Shown here in pieces: positions 34,401-45,595 of a stretch of DNA of 64,000 bases (positions are counted from its first letter, which is position 1; each line of letters opens with the position of its first letter). Made by a program: the position numbers and the translations under genes. Source of the stretch: Morinoia aosen (taxonomy: Eukaryota; Arthropoda; Malacostraca; Amphipoda; Talitridae); the NCBI GenBank assembly GCA_030386875.1, contig CM059567.1, positions 78,609,130-78,673,129 on the forward strand, in the 5' to 3' direction. The notes beneath the pieces were generated by a model. That model saw nothing but the letters and a program-made list of their open reading frames with translations. It was not told the origin of the DNA and made no database searches.

Positions 34401-34861
34401 GTCTGATTTTTGCCTTGTGTGACAAGAGCACTGTAGTGATCGTTTTTACGATGGAGCAGTAGTGGAGGGTTATTATTTGATAATTCTGAATTGGGAACGA
34501 CTGATATTTTCCAAACACAATGATCCTGTTCATCCAGGACGAGAAGTTTTTGGCCTGTCACATTTGAAATGATTAGTGGTATAAGGTCTACAGCAGCTTG
34601 GTCAAAATGTTTTTCGTCAATGTAATTATCTATGAGGTTTTGCATGTCGCCACTGTTCTTGTCAAAAAACTTAGCATATGTGCTGTTGTTTGCTTTACTC
34701 TCTGTTTTGATTGCAGCCTTTAGGGAATTGTAATTCCATTTTGATGCTGGTTGTTTTGTAAGTAGATGAGCTACTGCGTGAAGGAGGCAGTGTCCATCGG
34801 CTTTGGTGGGAATCAGTTTTATGTTCCATGATCGTTTCAATTCATCCATTGTGGAATTCAT
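31416..34861 (-). pseudogene. LINE ORF2: OTU-type cysteine protease, APE endonuclease, reverse transcriptase (broken)
   Basis: The first part (34861-34382) opens with ATG and has an OTU signature: ADGHCLLHAVAHLL (catalytic D and C) and, near its end, NDHYSALV (catalytic H). A single TGA at 34384-34382, followed by C, separates it in the same frame from an endonuclease that starts around GKINIKHVNARSLNGK and has ILCVSETWL, FAFGDFNVDL and SISDHHSIE. Reverse transcriptase follows, with GVPQGSILGPLLF and MYADDVQIAI, then a C-terminal part to 31416. At least four frameshifts occur: a missing base near 33945, an A10 run near 33385, near 32070 and near 31945. No ATG occurs in the endonuclease frame after the TGA before conserved sequence, so I infer that the intact ORF2 is one OTU-APE-RT protein. 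Confidence 0.8.
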
Positions 34862-36921
34862 GCGTTCACAAATGCGGCTGGAGACGTTTTTTTCGCACTT
34901 TTTAAATCATTAAGAGGTTCTGAGAGGTGCGGGGAATTTACGTTTTTCTGGCTCTGAATTCCCGTTCTGTGGTGATTTCTTGTATGGGGATTTGCAGAGA
35001 ACTGAGAAATGCTCGTGTCAATTATATTTTTCTGGTGATGATTGTGCACACAGTTGGGTAGTGGATTTTCCATCGATTGTCGACTGCAGTTTTGCAGCGA
35101 TTTCTCTCTTCCTGTTGATTTCACTGCTTCCGAGTATGTGATTGGATATTGATTTATACTCGTGTCTGAGAGGGGCTTTTCATCCTCTTCATCAGCATTG
35201 GACAGCAATGAAAACCTATTTTTTGTAGGCACTCCGCAATTTTTTGTGGCGGATGCCGGAGAGTGCTTGTTATATGAGGGCAAACATCGGGAGGAGAGGG
35301 GAGGAGAGGGTTTGTTATATGAAGGCAAACATCGGTTTATGCTGCTGGAGTTTTCACGTGGATAGGCGGTCAACTTAGAACAATCATTCAACTCATTTTG
35401 CTGTTTTGCATAATCATTAGAGTATTCAATTTCTTCATTCAGATCATGGGAGTTTCTGACACAGGAGATAAAATGTGAAGTTAGTCTCAAAGGTGATTTT
35501 AGAGCAATTTGTTGAAGAAAATGATGCGTGTCTTCTCGCGTAACGGGCCAAGTGCGGACATTGTTGTAAGCTTCATTAACAGGACCGGTTTTTACATTTG
35601 CTCGCAGCGGAATCAGTTTAAGACCAATTTTTCTGCACAGGCTCGATGCCATGTACAATTGCTGCTCACTGCAGGCGCTCACCACATAAATACAAGAAAA
35701 AAGATTCTTTGTCATGATCAAATTTTTTAACTTGTTGAGATTATGGGACGAGAGGCTCAAGCCTTTGAAACTAATTATATAGTTCCTGAAAGGAGGTGCG
35801 CGTTCAATCTCATCATAAAGATCATTAAGACGTTCCGAAGTTATGGTCTGAATCCTGCATGCGCTATCAATGTCATCTCTGTTGATTTTTGTGAGACTAT
35901 TGTCTCCAACGAGAAAAGTGTCCAGAGGGGATTTCGCATAATGATGGTTACTCGCAGCTACCACCGGCGTAAAATCATGAGCGCTGATACAATAATTTAA
36001 AGCAAAAAGCTGTTCTGTAATCATTTGAATATTCGATACAGTGGAAAAAATCGACGCTGGGCTTGGGGGACAATTTTGTCTCAAAGCTTTATTGAGAAAT
36101 GCAGCTGTAAGAGACAGCATATTATTTATTTCGTGAATAGTTTGGGAGCTGGTCATTTGGAGAGGATGTAAGTACCCATCAAAAGCTTTAGCAGGTCTGT
36201 TTGTATTGTTCTCCACTGAAAATTTTAAGTTATCCTCGCAGTTTACGCTCTGAGGTACTTTACTGCCAGTGTCAGCTGCCGCGCATGCATTTTCAAACCT
36301 AACTCCACCGCCTGAAAGGCCTGCACACAATTTATCATTAAAAGTATAATTAAAATTACCCATTTTAGTCTCTGAATGGTTCCTCACATCGAAAATTTTA
36401 TCGCGTTCCAACGTTGATGTCGGTGTCGTCGTCGTTGGTGAACAATTTTGAGCTTTCTCAGTGACGCAGGACAGGGGAGATGCCGCCATGACGCAATCGT
36501 TGGGACGAGACGAAGGAGCTAGCGGTGGTGCTGTGGCAGCTGGCGCCAGTGATGAGGTACAAGCAGCGCTTGGGAGATTTTCGTCAAAGACGGGCGACTC
36601 TGCTGCTAGATTCTCTGTCGGGCACCTCTCCGTCGATTCTCTGTCGGTCGGCACTGGTGATGTTTTGGGAATTGCGGTGCTTTCGTCGACGTCATACCGT
36701 TTCTCTGTCGGAGTTTTTGTAGTCATTGTGAGCGGCTTAGGCTTTTGAACGAGCGATTTTACACGCGAGAATTTTGGTGGATTTTGCTTTCGTTTTCTGA
36801 ACGGTTCAGATATATTCCGCTTTTTGGGGTTTGAGTTTTCATGCGGCGCTGTTGTGAGGGATGTTATTTCTCCAGATAGAGCTGCTTTCCGAGTAGCTGA
36901 GCGAGTTTCGTAATGAGACAT
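34858..36921 (-). CDS. LINE ORF1, 687 codons
   Basis: It starts at the ATG at 36921 (MSHYETRSATRKAALS). The frame is open a little further upstream, but only non-ATG codons are there. The first 230 residues are low-complexity Pro/Ser/Thr. A middle folded-looking region includes TFLVGDNSLTKI and NYIISFKGLSLSSHNLNKLK, loosely like the GDS(L) block of the esterases found in CR1-group ORF1 proteins, but the nucleophile block is not clean. Later RCLPSYNK is repeated twice and KNRFSLLSNADEE precedes the end. The stop overlaps the start of ORF2 as ATGA (34861-34858). No intact CCHC knuckle is seen. It probably binds the LINE RNA. It is fully open although ORF2 is broken. Confidence 0.7.
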   Translation of the reverse strand: MSHYETRSATRKAALSGEITSLTTAPHENSNPKKRNISEPFRKRKQNPPKFSRVKSLVQKPKPLTMTTKTPTEKRYDVDESTAIPKTSPVPTDRESTERCPTENLAAESPVFDENLPSAACTSSLAPAATAPPLAPSSRPNDCVMAASPLSCVTEKAQNCSPTTTTPTSTLERDKIFDVRNHSETKMGNFNYTFNDKLCAGLSGGGVRFENACAAADTGSKVPQSVNCEDNLKFSVENNTNRPAKAFDGYLHPLQMTSSQTIHEINNMLSLTAAFLNKALRQNCPPSPASIFSTVSNIQMITEQLFALNYCISAHDFTPVVAASNHHYAKSPLDTFLVGDNSLTKINRDDIDSACRIQTITSERLNDLYDEIERAPPFRNYIISFKGLSLSSHNLNKLKNLIMTKNLFSCIYVVSACSEQQLYMASSLCRKIGLKLIPLRANVKTGPVNEAYNNVRTWPVTREDTHHFLQQIALKSPLRLTSHFISCVRNSHDLNEEIEYSNDYAKQQNELNDCSKLTAYPRENSSSINRCLPSYNKPSPPLSSRCLPSYNKHSPASATKNCGVPTKNRFSLLSNADEEDEKPLSDTSINQYPITYSEAVKSTGREKSLQNCSRQSMENPLPNCVHNHHQKNIIDTSISQFSANPHTRNHHRTGIQSQKNVNSPHLSEPLNDLKSAKKTSPAAFVNA

Positions 36922-38228
36922 TGTGAAGTTGTATTGGATGAGTGAATAAAGGTGAAGATAATTCAAAATTTTGTTTACTCTGTAGCTGTTACGGAGTGAA
37001 TAACGATCGTCTTGGGTAGAAGGGTAATCGTTTACACATGAGTGAGGGCTAGCTTCTCATTTAGAATTTGAAACACCCAAAAATATTGCCATAAAAACAT
37101 CACCTAAAAAACATCACCAGAACATAAGAAGATAGAGTTGCCCTTAAATGCTGGAGAAAGGAGGCGAGAAACTGGGAGAGTGTTGGTCGGCCGTGAATAA
37201 TGACGAAAATGACGTTCAGACCTTTGCAGGTTGACACATTTTACTCATTCAGTTTCTCAACGTTTTATAATTACAAAATTTGTAATCCCTCTTTCACTTT
37301 TTATGTCACTATTCACCAAAGTTAACTGGTGGGTCACTATTTCACCAAAAGAAAGTTAATTTTGTTTATTCAGAGGAGGTTGAAAATTGAGTGATTAACT
37401 TTCGACAAGAAAGATAGCCATCATTGAAATATTTGCGAATGAGGGATTGCATTGCTTGTTCGCATTTGAAAACGAAAAAGACCGCCTTTTAATGCCAGAC
37501 GAAGAGAAGCCGCCCGTAAGACAGAGGGGGAGGAGTAGAGGAAAAGAGAAGGTGGAGTAGACAGAGAGCGGGGGGGGGGGGGGGGGGGGGGGGTAGGTCG
37601 GGGAGCAGGATGCTTGCGGTGATCCAGCTTGGCGTTTCTCGCTCGTCTGCTTTTGAAGAAACCAATACTATTTTTTTCCATGTAAAGATTGCTATGGTGA
37701 GCTATCCAAAAGACGTCATATTGCTGAAAATTCGCCTTACGTTGTGGAATTATAATCTAGCAGTGAACACAGATTTAAGTTAGCCACTATTACAGCGTGG
37801 CAATTCTCACAATGAGAGGGTAGGCTGGGGGGAGGAAGGGGTGCGGGCGCAGACTTGGTGTAGCTGAGCCCTCATAGAGCTCTATTGTTTCATGGTTTCA
37901 CATTTTATTCACTCATAGAACTGCCTTGTGAAAATTTGCCACGGTTTGAAAATTTCCAGGAGACATTTCTTTTTATTTCCAGCGATTCCTTGGGAGAAAT
38001 TTTTTTTATAACTAAAATAAGTTGTACAATAGCACGAGAATAATTAAATTGATCAATCTATCCACGATTTAGTTTTCTTCGATGTGCAGGTGTTAGATAA
38101 GGAAGGCTACTCCAGTCCGTGTTCGATACCTGCGATGTTTCTATCCAACCGTAGCTCTTTGGTATATACGAAACTCAGAAAAAAGGTTATGGCTTGAGAA
38201 CTTTTCTACTCACTGCGATTGCTCTTCA
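36922..38228. other. LINE 5' UTR and unassigned sequence with a G24 run
   Basis: The LINE 5' end is not visible as a boundary; it probably lies within a few hundred bases of 36921. A run of 24 G lies at 37570-37593 in a purine-rich plus strand (37500-37620). No gene is seen. Confidence 0.4.
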
Positions 38229-38375
38229 CTCATCTACTCCCTTTCCTTAGGTTGCGAGGCTGAAAGTTTGGTAGCCCTTCTGTTCGTTATATTGAAATGT
38301 TTTCCGTTTTGTTCAAGAACCTCTTTTTCCCTAATCACTGCTCTCCTGTTTTTCAGCACCTCTGTCTCATCTTCA
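38229..38375 (+). mobile_element. SINE-like family S, old copy in the opposite orientation (degenerate)
   Basis: The reverse complement reads GAGGTGCTGAAAAACAGGAGAGCAGTGA, then AACATTTCAATATAACGAACAGAAGGGCTACCAAACTTTCAGC, matching the middle of family S with many changes. It is the only copy found whose tail would point right. Confidence 0.55.
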
Positions 38376-38763
38376 ACTTTCATCTCGTTTCCGAACCTTT
38401 CTTCCCAACTAAACGTTTCTGTGCGGGAATACACCTTGCTCCTCGTATGGGACGTTTGTCTTAGGACGTCTTATATCAAGAAATTTTTAAAAGCCAATAT
38501 GTTGGCATGCATTTCATGTAGCAACGTCGTTGGAAATAAATGGGTTTTCTTTTCTTTCTTTCTTTTCTTGCGCACAGATTCCGCATCCACTTGACTCATT
38601 TCTTAAAAGGTACTTCATCCTTCCTCTCTATGAACATTTTTTTGTGGTACGAAAGGCTGAAACTAACGCATAATCAATTATTAGTCACCTGCTGCTAACC
38701 TGGTGTAAAACCTACACAAGCAAGAATAATGACAGCAATTCTGCGGGGCACTGAATCTACAAG

Positions 38764-39610
38764 TTACTTAATGTTCATCAGGCCAATTTTTATCCTTTCT
38801 TGTACCAACTGACCACGCCCTGCAGCCACAGAGCGTGGACGATCTTCCGGACGTTTAACTTGTGGCTTTAGGCGGCCCCACAAATTTTCTTTAAGGTTCA
38901 CGTTTGACGATTTAGCTGTCCAATCTAAAATACCTGATATATCTTGAATGCCTGTCATACCAATTAATGTCAGTCCTAGTGCAATGCAACCGGTAGTTAT
39001 TGTGAAAGATAGGCAAACCCTATGTTTTTTTTTCGTTCAGATATTCAGAAAATGGTAAATCATTGTTATTTAGCAGTTTCATGTAGCCATGCTGGTTCGG
39101 TTTGATGGATACCTCAAATTGTCACCCACTTCTGTGTAATTGGAACCATCTCAAAACATGCTACTCTCGATCCTCTTCCTTGTATCGTGCGAACATGCTT
39201 TGTAGCATCCTTTATGAGGTTTTCGATGTATACGACAGCAGGTATCATTGCTGTGGAGACGATATCCTGATCCATCTGATCACATGACAATTCTCTACTC
39301 TACATTCAAATGTGCAAGCGCTTAAGCCTACTTTGAATGAGGGATTTTGTGAGCAGGAGTTGACATCAGTCGTTTACGAGTCACCACTTCTTGCACTCAA
39401 CTACAAATAGATCATTCAGAAATAAGGCAAAGAGAGCGAGTATTATTTACCTTTCGCAGCAGTTCCACGCTTGATGCAGAGTGATTCCGGTCAGCGATTC
39501 GGTACACAAGGCGGCGATTCCTACCCGGTGAAATTTTCTTCAACCGTAAATTTTGCCTTACATTACCGTATGTACCGGATTGTTTCCACTGCTGAGACAT
39601 CCGCACAACA
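38764..39610 (-). pseudogene. Tc1-like transposase relic
   Basis: The minus strand holds an N-terminal HTH-like piece (ISPGRNRRLVYRIADRNHSASSVELLRKV, about 39530-39430). At 38958-38764 it holds the C-terminal block ILDWTAKSSNVNLKENLWGRLK, where active relatives have SPDLNPIENLW. The aspartate of SPD is replaced; the last glutamate is kept. The middle is scrambled with stops. It cannot encode an active enzyme. Confidence 0.7.
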
Positions 39611-42342
39611 GTCTGGTACGAGATAAAAGAGAATTCTGCTAGTTTCTACACTTGGTGTCCCTGAACCTTACCAAATGCAAGAGCTCCTTTTAGCATTCCA
39701 AGACATCTTGCTTTCGTCCCATAAAAGACAAATCTATAACTCGCCGGCTATGAATGTAGACCGATGCTTGTTCAATGCTTGTATGCAACCTAAGCTTCGG
39801 TCGCAGCTTTGAACACTGACTGATGAACGTAGAAGAAACTGGAACTCGAAAAACGATAGGCCAACAAGTTTTTATCAGGAGATTTATTTAGACAGATTAT
39901 TATGCGAAATCTAACGGCGAAAACAAGCTTGAGTAAAGTGCCAAGAATCTTGCACGCCGAGAGAACCGCAGGTGAAATGTGCCAACAACGCCAAAGCCAT
40001 TATGCAAGCTCAGTTACTCTGGGAAATCCTACGCCAATCACCTCAGCTGCCGATTTTTTCAGTCAGCTTACCCCGGTTCAGGTTACGAAGGTTTTATGCT
40101 ATCGTTGCGTTTATTAAGAGACATGGCGAAATGATATGCATAAAACTTTGGATAGAAGTTCAATACGTTTTAGTGAAACCATCGAATAGCAATTGTTATT
40201 GCGGGTCCTAGTCAGGCAGGAGAAATTTACGACTCGACTCGTTTCCAGTGTTTGTATCTAATAGAAAAAAAATTGGTCTCTAATGATGCGGTTTCACAGC
40301 ATCCTCTGTGAAATTGTTAGAATGAAACAACCAAAACCCATTTTTCCTTCATTGACTTGGCTTGAGCTGCATCGCTAACATATTTTAAACCTCTTCAAAA
40401 TAAGGCATGAACACTTCCACAAAAAGGACAGAAATAGCAATATACGAATGAAGTGTATTTACAACAGCACTACAATACGAGTACACATTAAAGGAAAGGA
40501 TTTTAATTTATTATAATCCCGATGTGTTCACAGTTTAAGGGTTCTGAATACGGATCACTTTTACGTCTTTCGAAGATGCTCGAGTTCAACGAACTCCAAG
40601 ATGACCTCAAAAGAAAGTCACACCTATACGACACAAAAGCCGCGCAACAGAGGTCCAGGAGCACTGAGTACACACACTCTGCAGCAGCCCGACATCTCAC
40701 CCAATACTCTTCACACCAAGGATTGGAGTCAGCAAGCCAAAGCTCGCTGCCCTGGATAAGAGGTTGCCTTATAATTAAAATTCTTACGTACTAGATAAAT
40801 TCATATCACAGAAACAACGAAGAACAAAGGAAAGAACAAAACGGAACGAGAGAACGAGTAACACCAGGAATAGAAGCAGAATAATTTGTAACTCAATTTA
40901 CCCTAATCTTTTTTTAAAAATATCTAAATATTTAATGATCTGTACTGTTTTTTTAAACGAAAAAAATCCATTTAAAATTGGAGCTTTCGTGCATTAAACC
41001 AGAGCCCTTTACAAAATTTCAACGACTTCCTGAGCCAACCGCGCTATGTTAAAAGACTGATACGAGAAGCTCAGTGCAACACTAGAGTACTGATGCAAGC
41101 GGTCAAACATATAATGTCTACCGAACACTTCACATGAACCTGTTGGTAACGATTTCTTATCTGTCTTCGAGAAACTTAAGAATTAAATTTCACTATCGGA
41201 ACATTCTTCTAACAAATAAGCACGTAATCATTCTGTTGCTCTACTGAGTGTGCTTCACAGTTCTGAACGGCATATTTGGAAAAACACAGGATTTTAACAA
41301 AGAAACTCGTCCATAATACCAAGTGATGCCTATACGCAAAGACCTTCAAAGACATCCTACATTCATCACTCTTTAATTCCAAGGTTTCATTCATTCCTGG
41401 AAATAAACCATTCGCTGTTTTGAGGACATACTTATATTCGAAAACTTGGAGTAGTTCAACTAATTTTACGATTAGAATGTTCCATAATAATCAAGAAATC
41501 GAAGTAAGCTGCTTTGGTTTTCGTTTAGAGTATGAGCGGAGTGATTCTAGGCAGTGAACAGCGCGGGAACTTAGACGATTTGTTCATCGTACTTCGTTGA
41601 ACGCTCCAGATCACCCTCTTCACGCAGGTACCTGCAAGTTATTGTGCAAGTCAATCAGATATTTCTACAAAAATAAATACTGCCAAAGCAAGCGAGGTAA
41701 CATTTCTTCGCCGCCTTGCAAGGAAATGAAATTCGAGTTCTCTACAAAAAAACAGCGTTGATACCATTGTGTTTAATGCGAACCACCATCTTGTATCTAA
41801 AATTCACTTATGATGATGATTGTCACATCAGCCTCCTAAGCAGGAATCAAGCAGCCAGGAACAAATTACCTCAGAATTGTTTCGAACAATTAACAATTTT
41901 ACAATGGTAGGGGTATTGAGTTAAGAATACTACGAAATTTGCTAGTTTCGACATTTGAACACAAATATTTTCAATTGAACACAGAATCTGAAAATATTTG
42001 AAATACATCCACAAATTAACATACTTAAAACAAATTTTGTTCGATGTAATAACAAAGGAAGGTAAAGAAATCTAACACTAGGAAATAATTTCAGGTACCG
42101 TCCAACATTCCTGAATGGTAAAATTCAGCAACGCACAGTAAATTATTATTGAAAATGAATGGTAACCTGATAAGATTTTTCAACATTTACAGTGTAAGCT
42201 TTCAAGTTTTCATGGATACAGACACGGCAAGTCGTTGAAAGAAATGACATTTTAAATGCTTATGTACGATAGTGTAACCTTCGCACAGTTTACACAAACA
42301 CGGGCGAAACTCACAAACGAAACTTTACCTTCGCAAGTTCCT
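39611..42342. other. No recognised feature
   Basis: Short open frames (for example 40522-40794) show no motif I know. A small palindrome lies at about 40293-40313 (TTTCACAG.CATC.CTGTGAAA). This is downstream of the rolling stone gene as read here, and may hold its 3' UTR or a further exon. Confidence 0.4.
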
Positions 42343-42558
42343 TCACGAAGCAAAGAAACAAGAGAAACTTGCATGGGAAATAACGCACCTGGCAAGTCGG
42401 TACCGTCTCCAGAGTCTCACTCGTAGGGCATAGATGCCACAGAGGCCGGAGTGGAGGAGAGGTGCCAGTACCACGATCACGCTCGAGACGACGAAAGCAG
42501 ACCGTACTGGCTTCGACCAGTCCAGAAACGGGTACAGCGCAACGCCGCCCAAGTAGTC
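42343..42558 (-). CDS. rost: Rolling stone-like protein, exon 5 (last visible)
   Basis: The acceptor TCTATCATCAG precedes GAC at 42558 in phase 0, matching the phase in which exon 4 ends. It encodes DYLGGVALYPFLDWSKPVRSAFVVSSVIVVLAPLLHSGLCGIYALRVRLWRRYR. This is the family's last block: the YP.LDW motif, then one membrane helix and a basic tail. The frame stops with TGA at 42343. A possible donor (CCAG|GTGCGT) lies inside the exon near the basic tail, so a further exon is possible. No poly(A) signal is obvious just downstream. Confidence 0.75.
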   Translation of the reverse strand, partial: DYLGGVALYPFLDWSKPVRSAFVVSSVIVVLAPLLHSGLCGIYALRVRLWRRYRLARCVISHASFSCFFAS

Positions 42559-43491
42559 CTGATGATAGAAATGGCTCATGAAAATGAAGTGAAGATTCAT
42601 AAGAGGCCCGGCACCCTGCACTCCAGTAATTTGTCTCTAACCAGTGCGACGAAAAATCTCATCATAAGCTTCATTTATCAAGCGTGGCCACAAACGAGTT
42701 CACGCTTCAATTCAGAGCCCTGCCCAGCTGTCAACGAGATCATCGTTAAAAATACTATAAAAAAGAAATGAATAAGTCTGAAAATTAAATACTCCCTCCA
42801 TAAAACATACCGGGAAAAGGGTGGAAGATGAAGTTTCTTTCAATTTCTAACTCAGGACAGGAAACCCCCTAGATATATCAGAACGGAGTGAACCCTGTGG
42901 AGAGTGAACAAATCTGCTAACTAATGTAATAACGCTGAGAGAGATGGGTGCATTATTGATGACTATACAGTATAAAGTGACACTTGAAATACATTAACAG
43001 GATTGACCGGAACTAGCCATTCTTTGAAGGGTTGTTTCAATTTTTTTTAGATAAATTTATGAAACGAGTTTTCTATTCTCAGAAGAAAAGCAGTTAAAAT
43101 ATAAGATAAACATTGAACGATAATTGGTAACGAGGACTATGATGTCTCCGTAATCGCGCACCGTGGTCAACACCACTCGTTTTTCATATTTTTCAATAAG
43201 CGTTTCAATTATATTCTTACAAAAATTTGTTTGTCAGAAAATATTCCGTAACCCCTCAGAATAAATGATAGCAATGATAAGCCAAATACATTTAGCATTG
43301 CGAAACAATTATGTAACAACAACTACTATTGAATTTACAATAACTTTTTATAAAATAAAAAACCGCTGCAACTCCACAGCTTGAATACTTTCCAACAGAT
43401 ATATAAACTTAAACATGTCCTACAAAATTCAGTTACTTCTGCTTCATCCAATTAAGGCAAGTCGCTCGACAGTTTTTGAAATAGATTAGTA
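42559..43491. other. Intron sequence, nothing recognised
   Basis: This is the part of the rolling stone intron before the mariner relic. AT-rich, with no repeat or coding motif that I recognise. Confidence 0.5.
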
Positions 43492-44741
43492 TCAGGTAGT
43501 CTCATGAGTCTGGTCTGTTTTCATGTTGTAACAGGTTTGTTTGAAGCTAATCCTGCAGTATCCATAAGGCAATCGAGCTCTAAACTTCATGTGAGTGCAA
43601 TGATAATTGAACGTCACTTAAAGAAGCTGGGAAAGAAGCCTCCGTTGTTAATCGTCAGCATGATTATGATTATGATTATAAGTTAGTTTAAGCCTCCCTA
43701 ACCGCTACAAAAATAGAGCGTATCGAAGAGAGGAAGGAGGAAGGCACCATTTAGTATGGAGATAAGAAAATGAGGAATCTATGCTGAAGGGGCATAGAAA
43801 CAGTAAGATGAGAAAGAAGTTCATGAAATAAGATCAAAGTTGAAGAAGAACGACAGAGGTGCTGAAAAACAGGACAGTAGTGAACCGAGAAAAGGTGGTC
43901 CTTAACATAACAAAAACATTTCATTTTAACAAAAAGAAGGCCTACCTAACTCTCAGCTCGGGACCTCACATTTTTCCCCTGGGAGCGCTAATTCCCATAG
44001 ATACAATAGTTGTATCCCCCTGAGGGGTAATCGTCAGCAGCGCGTGAATGTCTGAGCGTCTTTTGATTCCCCTAACTGCAAGAAACTTTTCTGGATAAAG
44101 TTGTTACCGGAGATGAATAGCGAATTGTGTACAACAATGTTAAACGTCAACAACAATGGCTAGGTCGACATGCAAAACCGCAATTATAACCAAAACTAGG
44201 ACTCCATCCGAAAAAAGTTTCGTTGTTTTAGTGGGATATGATAGGAATTGTTCACTAAGAGCTTCTTGAAAACAATCAAACCATCACTGCAGAACTGTGC
44301 TGTCAACAGTTTCAAAGACTAAAAAAGTATCGCCCAGCTTTGGTCAATCGAAAGGGACTTTGGACACAATTGAAACGCTGAAATGGGAAACACTGATGCA
44401 TCCGCCCTATTCTCCAGATATTGCTCTTTCAGACTTCCATCTCTTTATGAGTCCGTACGATCATTTAAGGGGAAAACTTCGAAAGACAAAAACAACCTCG
44501 AAAATGAATTGCAGGTATTTTTGATTTAAAAACCACAAATTTCTATGAACCAATTCAATTGAATTATTAATTAATTACATCAAATTATTAATTATTACCA
44601 ATTAAAAATTGGTTAGTGAGTGATCAGAAGTTGTTACTAACGATGGGGAATATTTTGTTGAATAAATGAAGGTTACTTGATATGTTTTTACTCTCTTCAT
44701 CATTCTTGTAAAAAACGGACAGAACTTATGGTGCGACCTGA
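43492..44741 (+). mobile_element. Decayed mariner element, interrupted by SINE-like family S
   Basis: The ends are flanked by TA and form imperfect inverted repeats (TCAGGTAGTCTCATGAGTCTG versus TCAGGTCGCACCATAAGTTCTG). Inside, transposase fragments read EANPAVSIRQSSSKLHVSAMIIERHLKKLGK, then after the SINE KVVTGDE, and LMHPPYSPDIALSDFHLF near the end. The block with the second catalytic aspartate (HDNA in relatives) is missing and several stops occur, so it is dead. Removing the SINE leaves about 870 bp, less than a 1.3-kb full element. Confidence 0.8.
43661..44027 (-). mobile_element. SINE-like family S, copy 2 (inside mariner)
   Basis: The exact 12-bp target duplication TAATCGTCAGCA flanks it (43649-43660 and 44028-44039). 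The A/T-rich tail end lies at left (ATTATGATTATAAG on the plus strand); the conserved head CCCCTCAGGGGG is at right, read on minus. Confidence 0.92.
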
Positions 44742-44909
44742 TACATGAAATTACCCAGCTTAGACAACTCAAACATCAAGCCCCTTCCAGTTCACCATCA
44801 ATGCACCGCATGGTAACAAAGCATGCTCCACTTTACTATCCAATGGATGGAGAAGTGCCCTATAACGAAAGCCTTTCACCATACGAGGCAGCGCACAGCA
44901 CGCCCTCAC

Positions 44910-45082
44910 CGTGCCGCCAAAGACATAGTAGAGCGCGGTGAAGATGGTGTAGGTGGTGAAGTAGAGCATGGAGTGCCAGGCGTGCAGCAGGCGGCGCGGT
45001 GCGGCCGAAATGAAGGCGTCCAGAAACACGTACATTCCCGGCACCACGTGCGTGTTGATCCCTATCACGCTGATCGCTTGGT
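44910..45082 (-). CDS. rost: Rolling stone-like protein, exon 4
   Basis: 173 bases between acceptor TTGTGTACAG and donor ACG|GTGAGG. It is entered in phase 1 (two bases finish a codon, Asp) and left in phase 0. It encodes QAISVIGINTHVVPGMYVFLDAFISAAPRRLLHAWHSMLYFTTYTIFTALYYVFGGT. The first half matches the family's conserved N.H..N(P)...LD.L.S..P.R..H pattern and the second half is a membrane helix ending in the Y..GGT motif. Another AG ten bases further in would bring in a stop codon, so this acceptor was chosen. Confidence 0.85.
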
Positions 45083-45285
45083 CTGTACACAAGTACCTAC
45101 GCGTTACACGCACGTACTGGTGCCACACATACCACCTACTTAGCACACTGATCGCTCAGTCTGAGGAAGTACCTAAGTGTTGCAAGCACATCACGCGTAC
45201 CTGCCTACGCACATGAAGGTTTTATCAATACCAGTATAACTAAGAACACACTCCTTACTGCGAGGGGATGACGATCACAACTTTT
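45083..45285. other. Intron sequence, nothing recognised
   Basis: Partial internal similarity: CTGATCGCT(T/C)(G/A)GTCTG occurs twice (45070 and 45150). No other feature. Confidence 0.4.
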
Positions 45286-45595
45286 GATTTTTCATATGCG
45301 TCTTGAGGTCGACTCGAGCGCCTCCCGAAGTTATTTTTGATTTTTCATATGCGTCTTGAGGTCGACTCGAGCGCCTCCCGAAGTTATTTTTGATTTTTCA
45401 TATGCGTCTTGAGGTCGACTCGAGCGCCTCCCGAAGTTATTTTTGATTTTTCATATGTGTCTTGAGGTCGACTCGAGCGCCTCCCGAAGTTATTTTGGAT
45501 TTTTCATGTGTCTTGAGGTCGACTCGAGCGCCTCCCGAAGTTATTTTTGATTTTTCATGTGTCTTGAGGTCGACTCGAGCGCCTCCCGAAGTTAT
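45286..45595. repeat. Minisatellite, six units of 53 bp (last ones 51 bp)
   Basis: Units start at 45286, 45339, 45392, 45445, 45498 and 45549. Each has GATTTTTCATATGCGTCTTG followed by AGGTCGACTCGAGCGCCTCC. It lies in the intron between exons 3 and 4 of the rolling stone gene. Confidence 0.95.

Noticed and set aside
45063-45076. Alternative exon 4 acceptor (GATCAG)
   Set aside because: In the phase fixed by exon 3 it would lead directly into a TGA.
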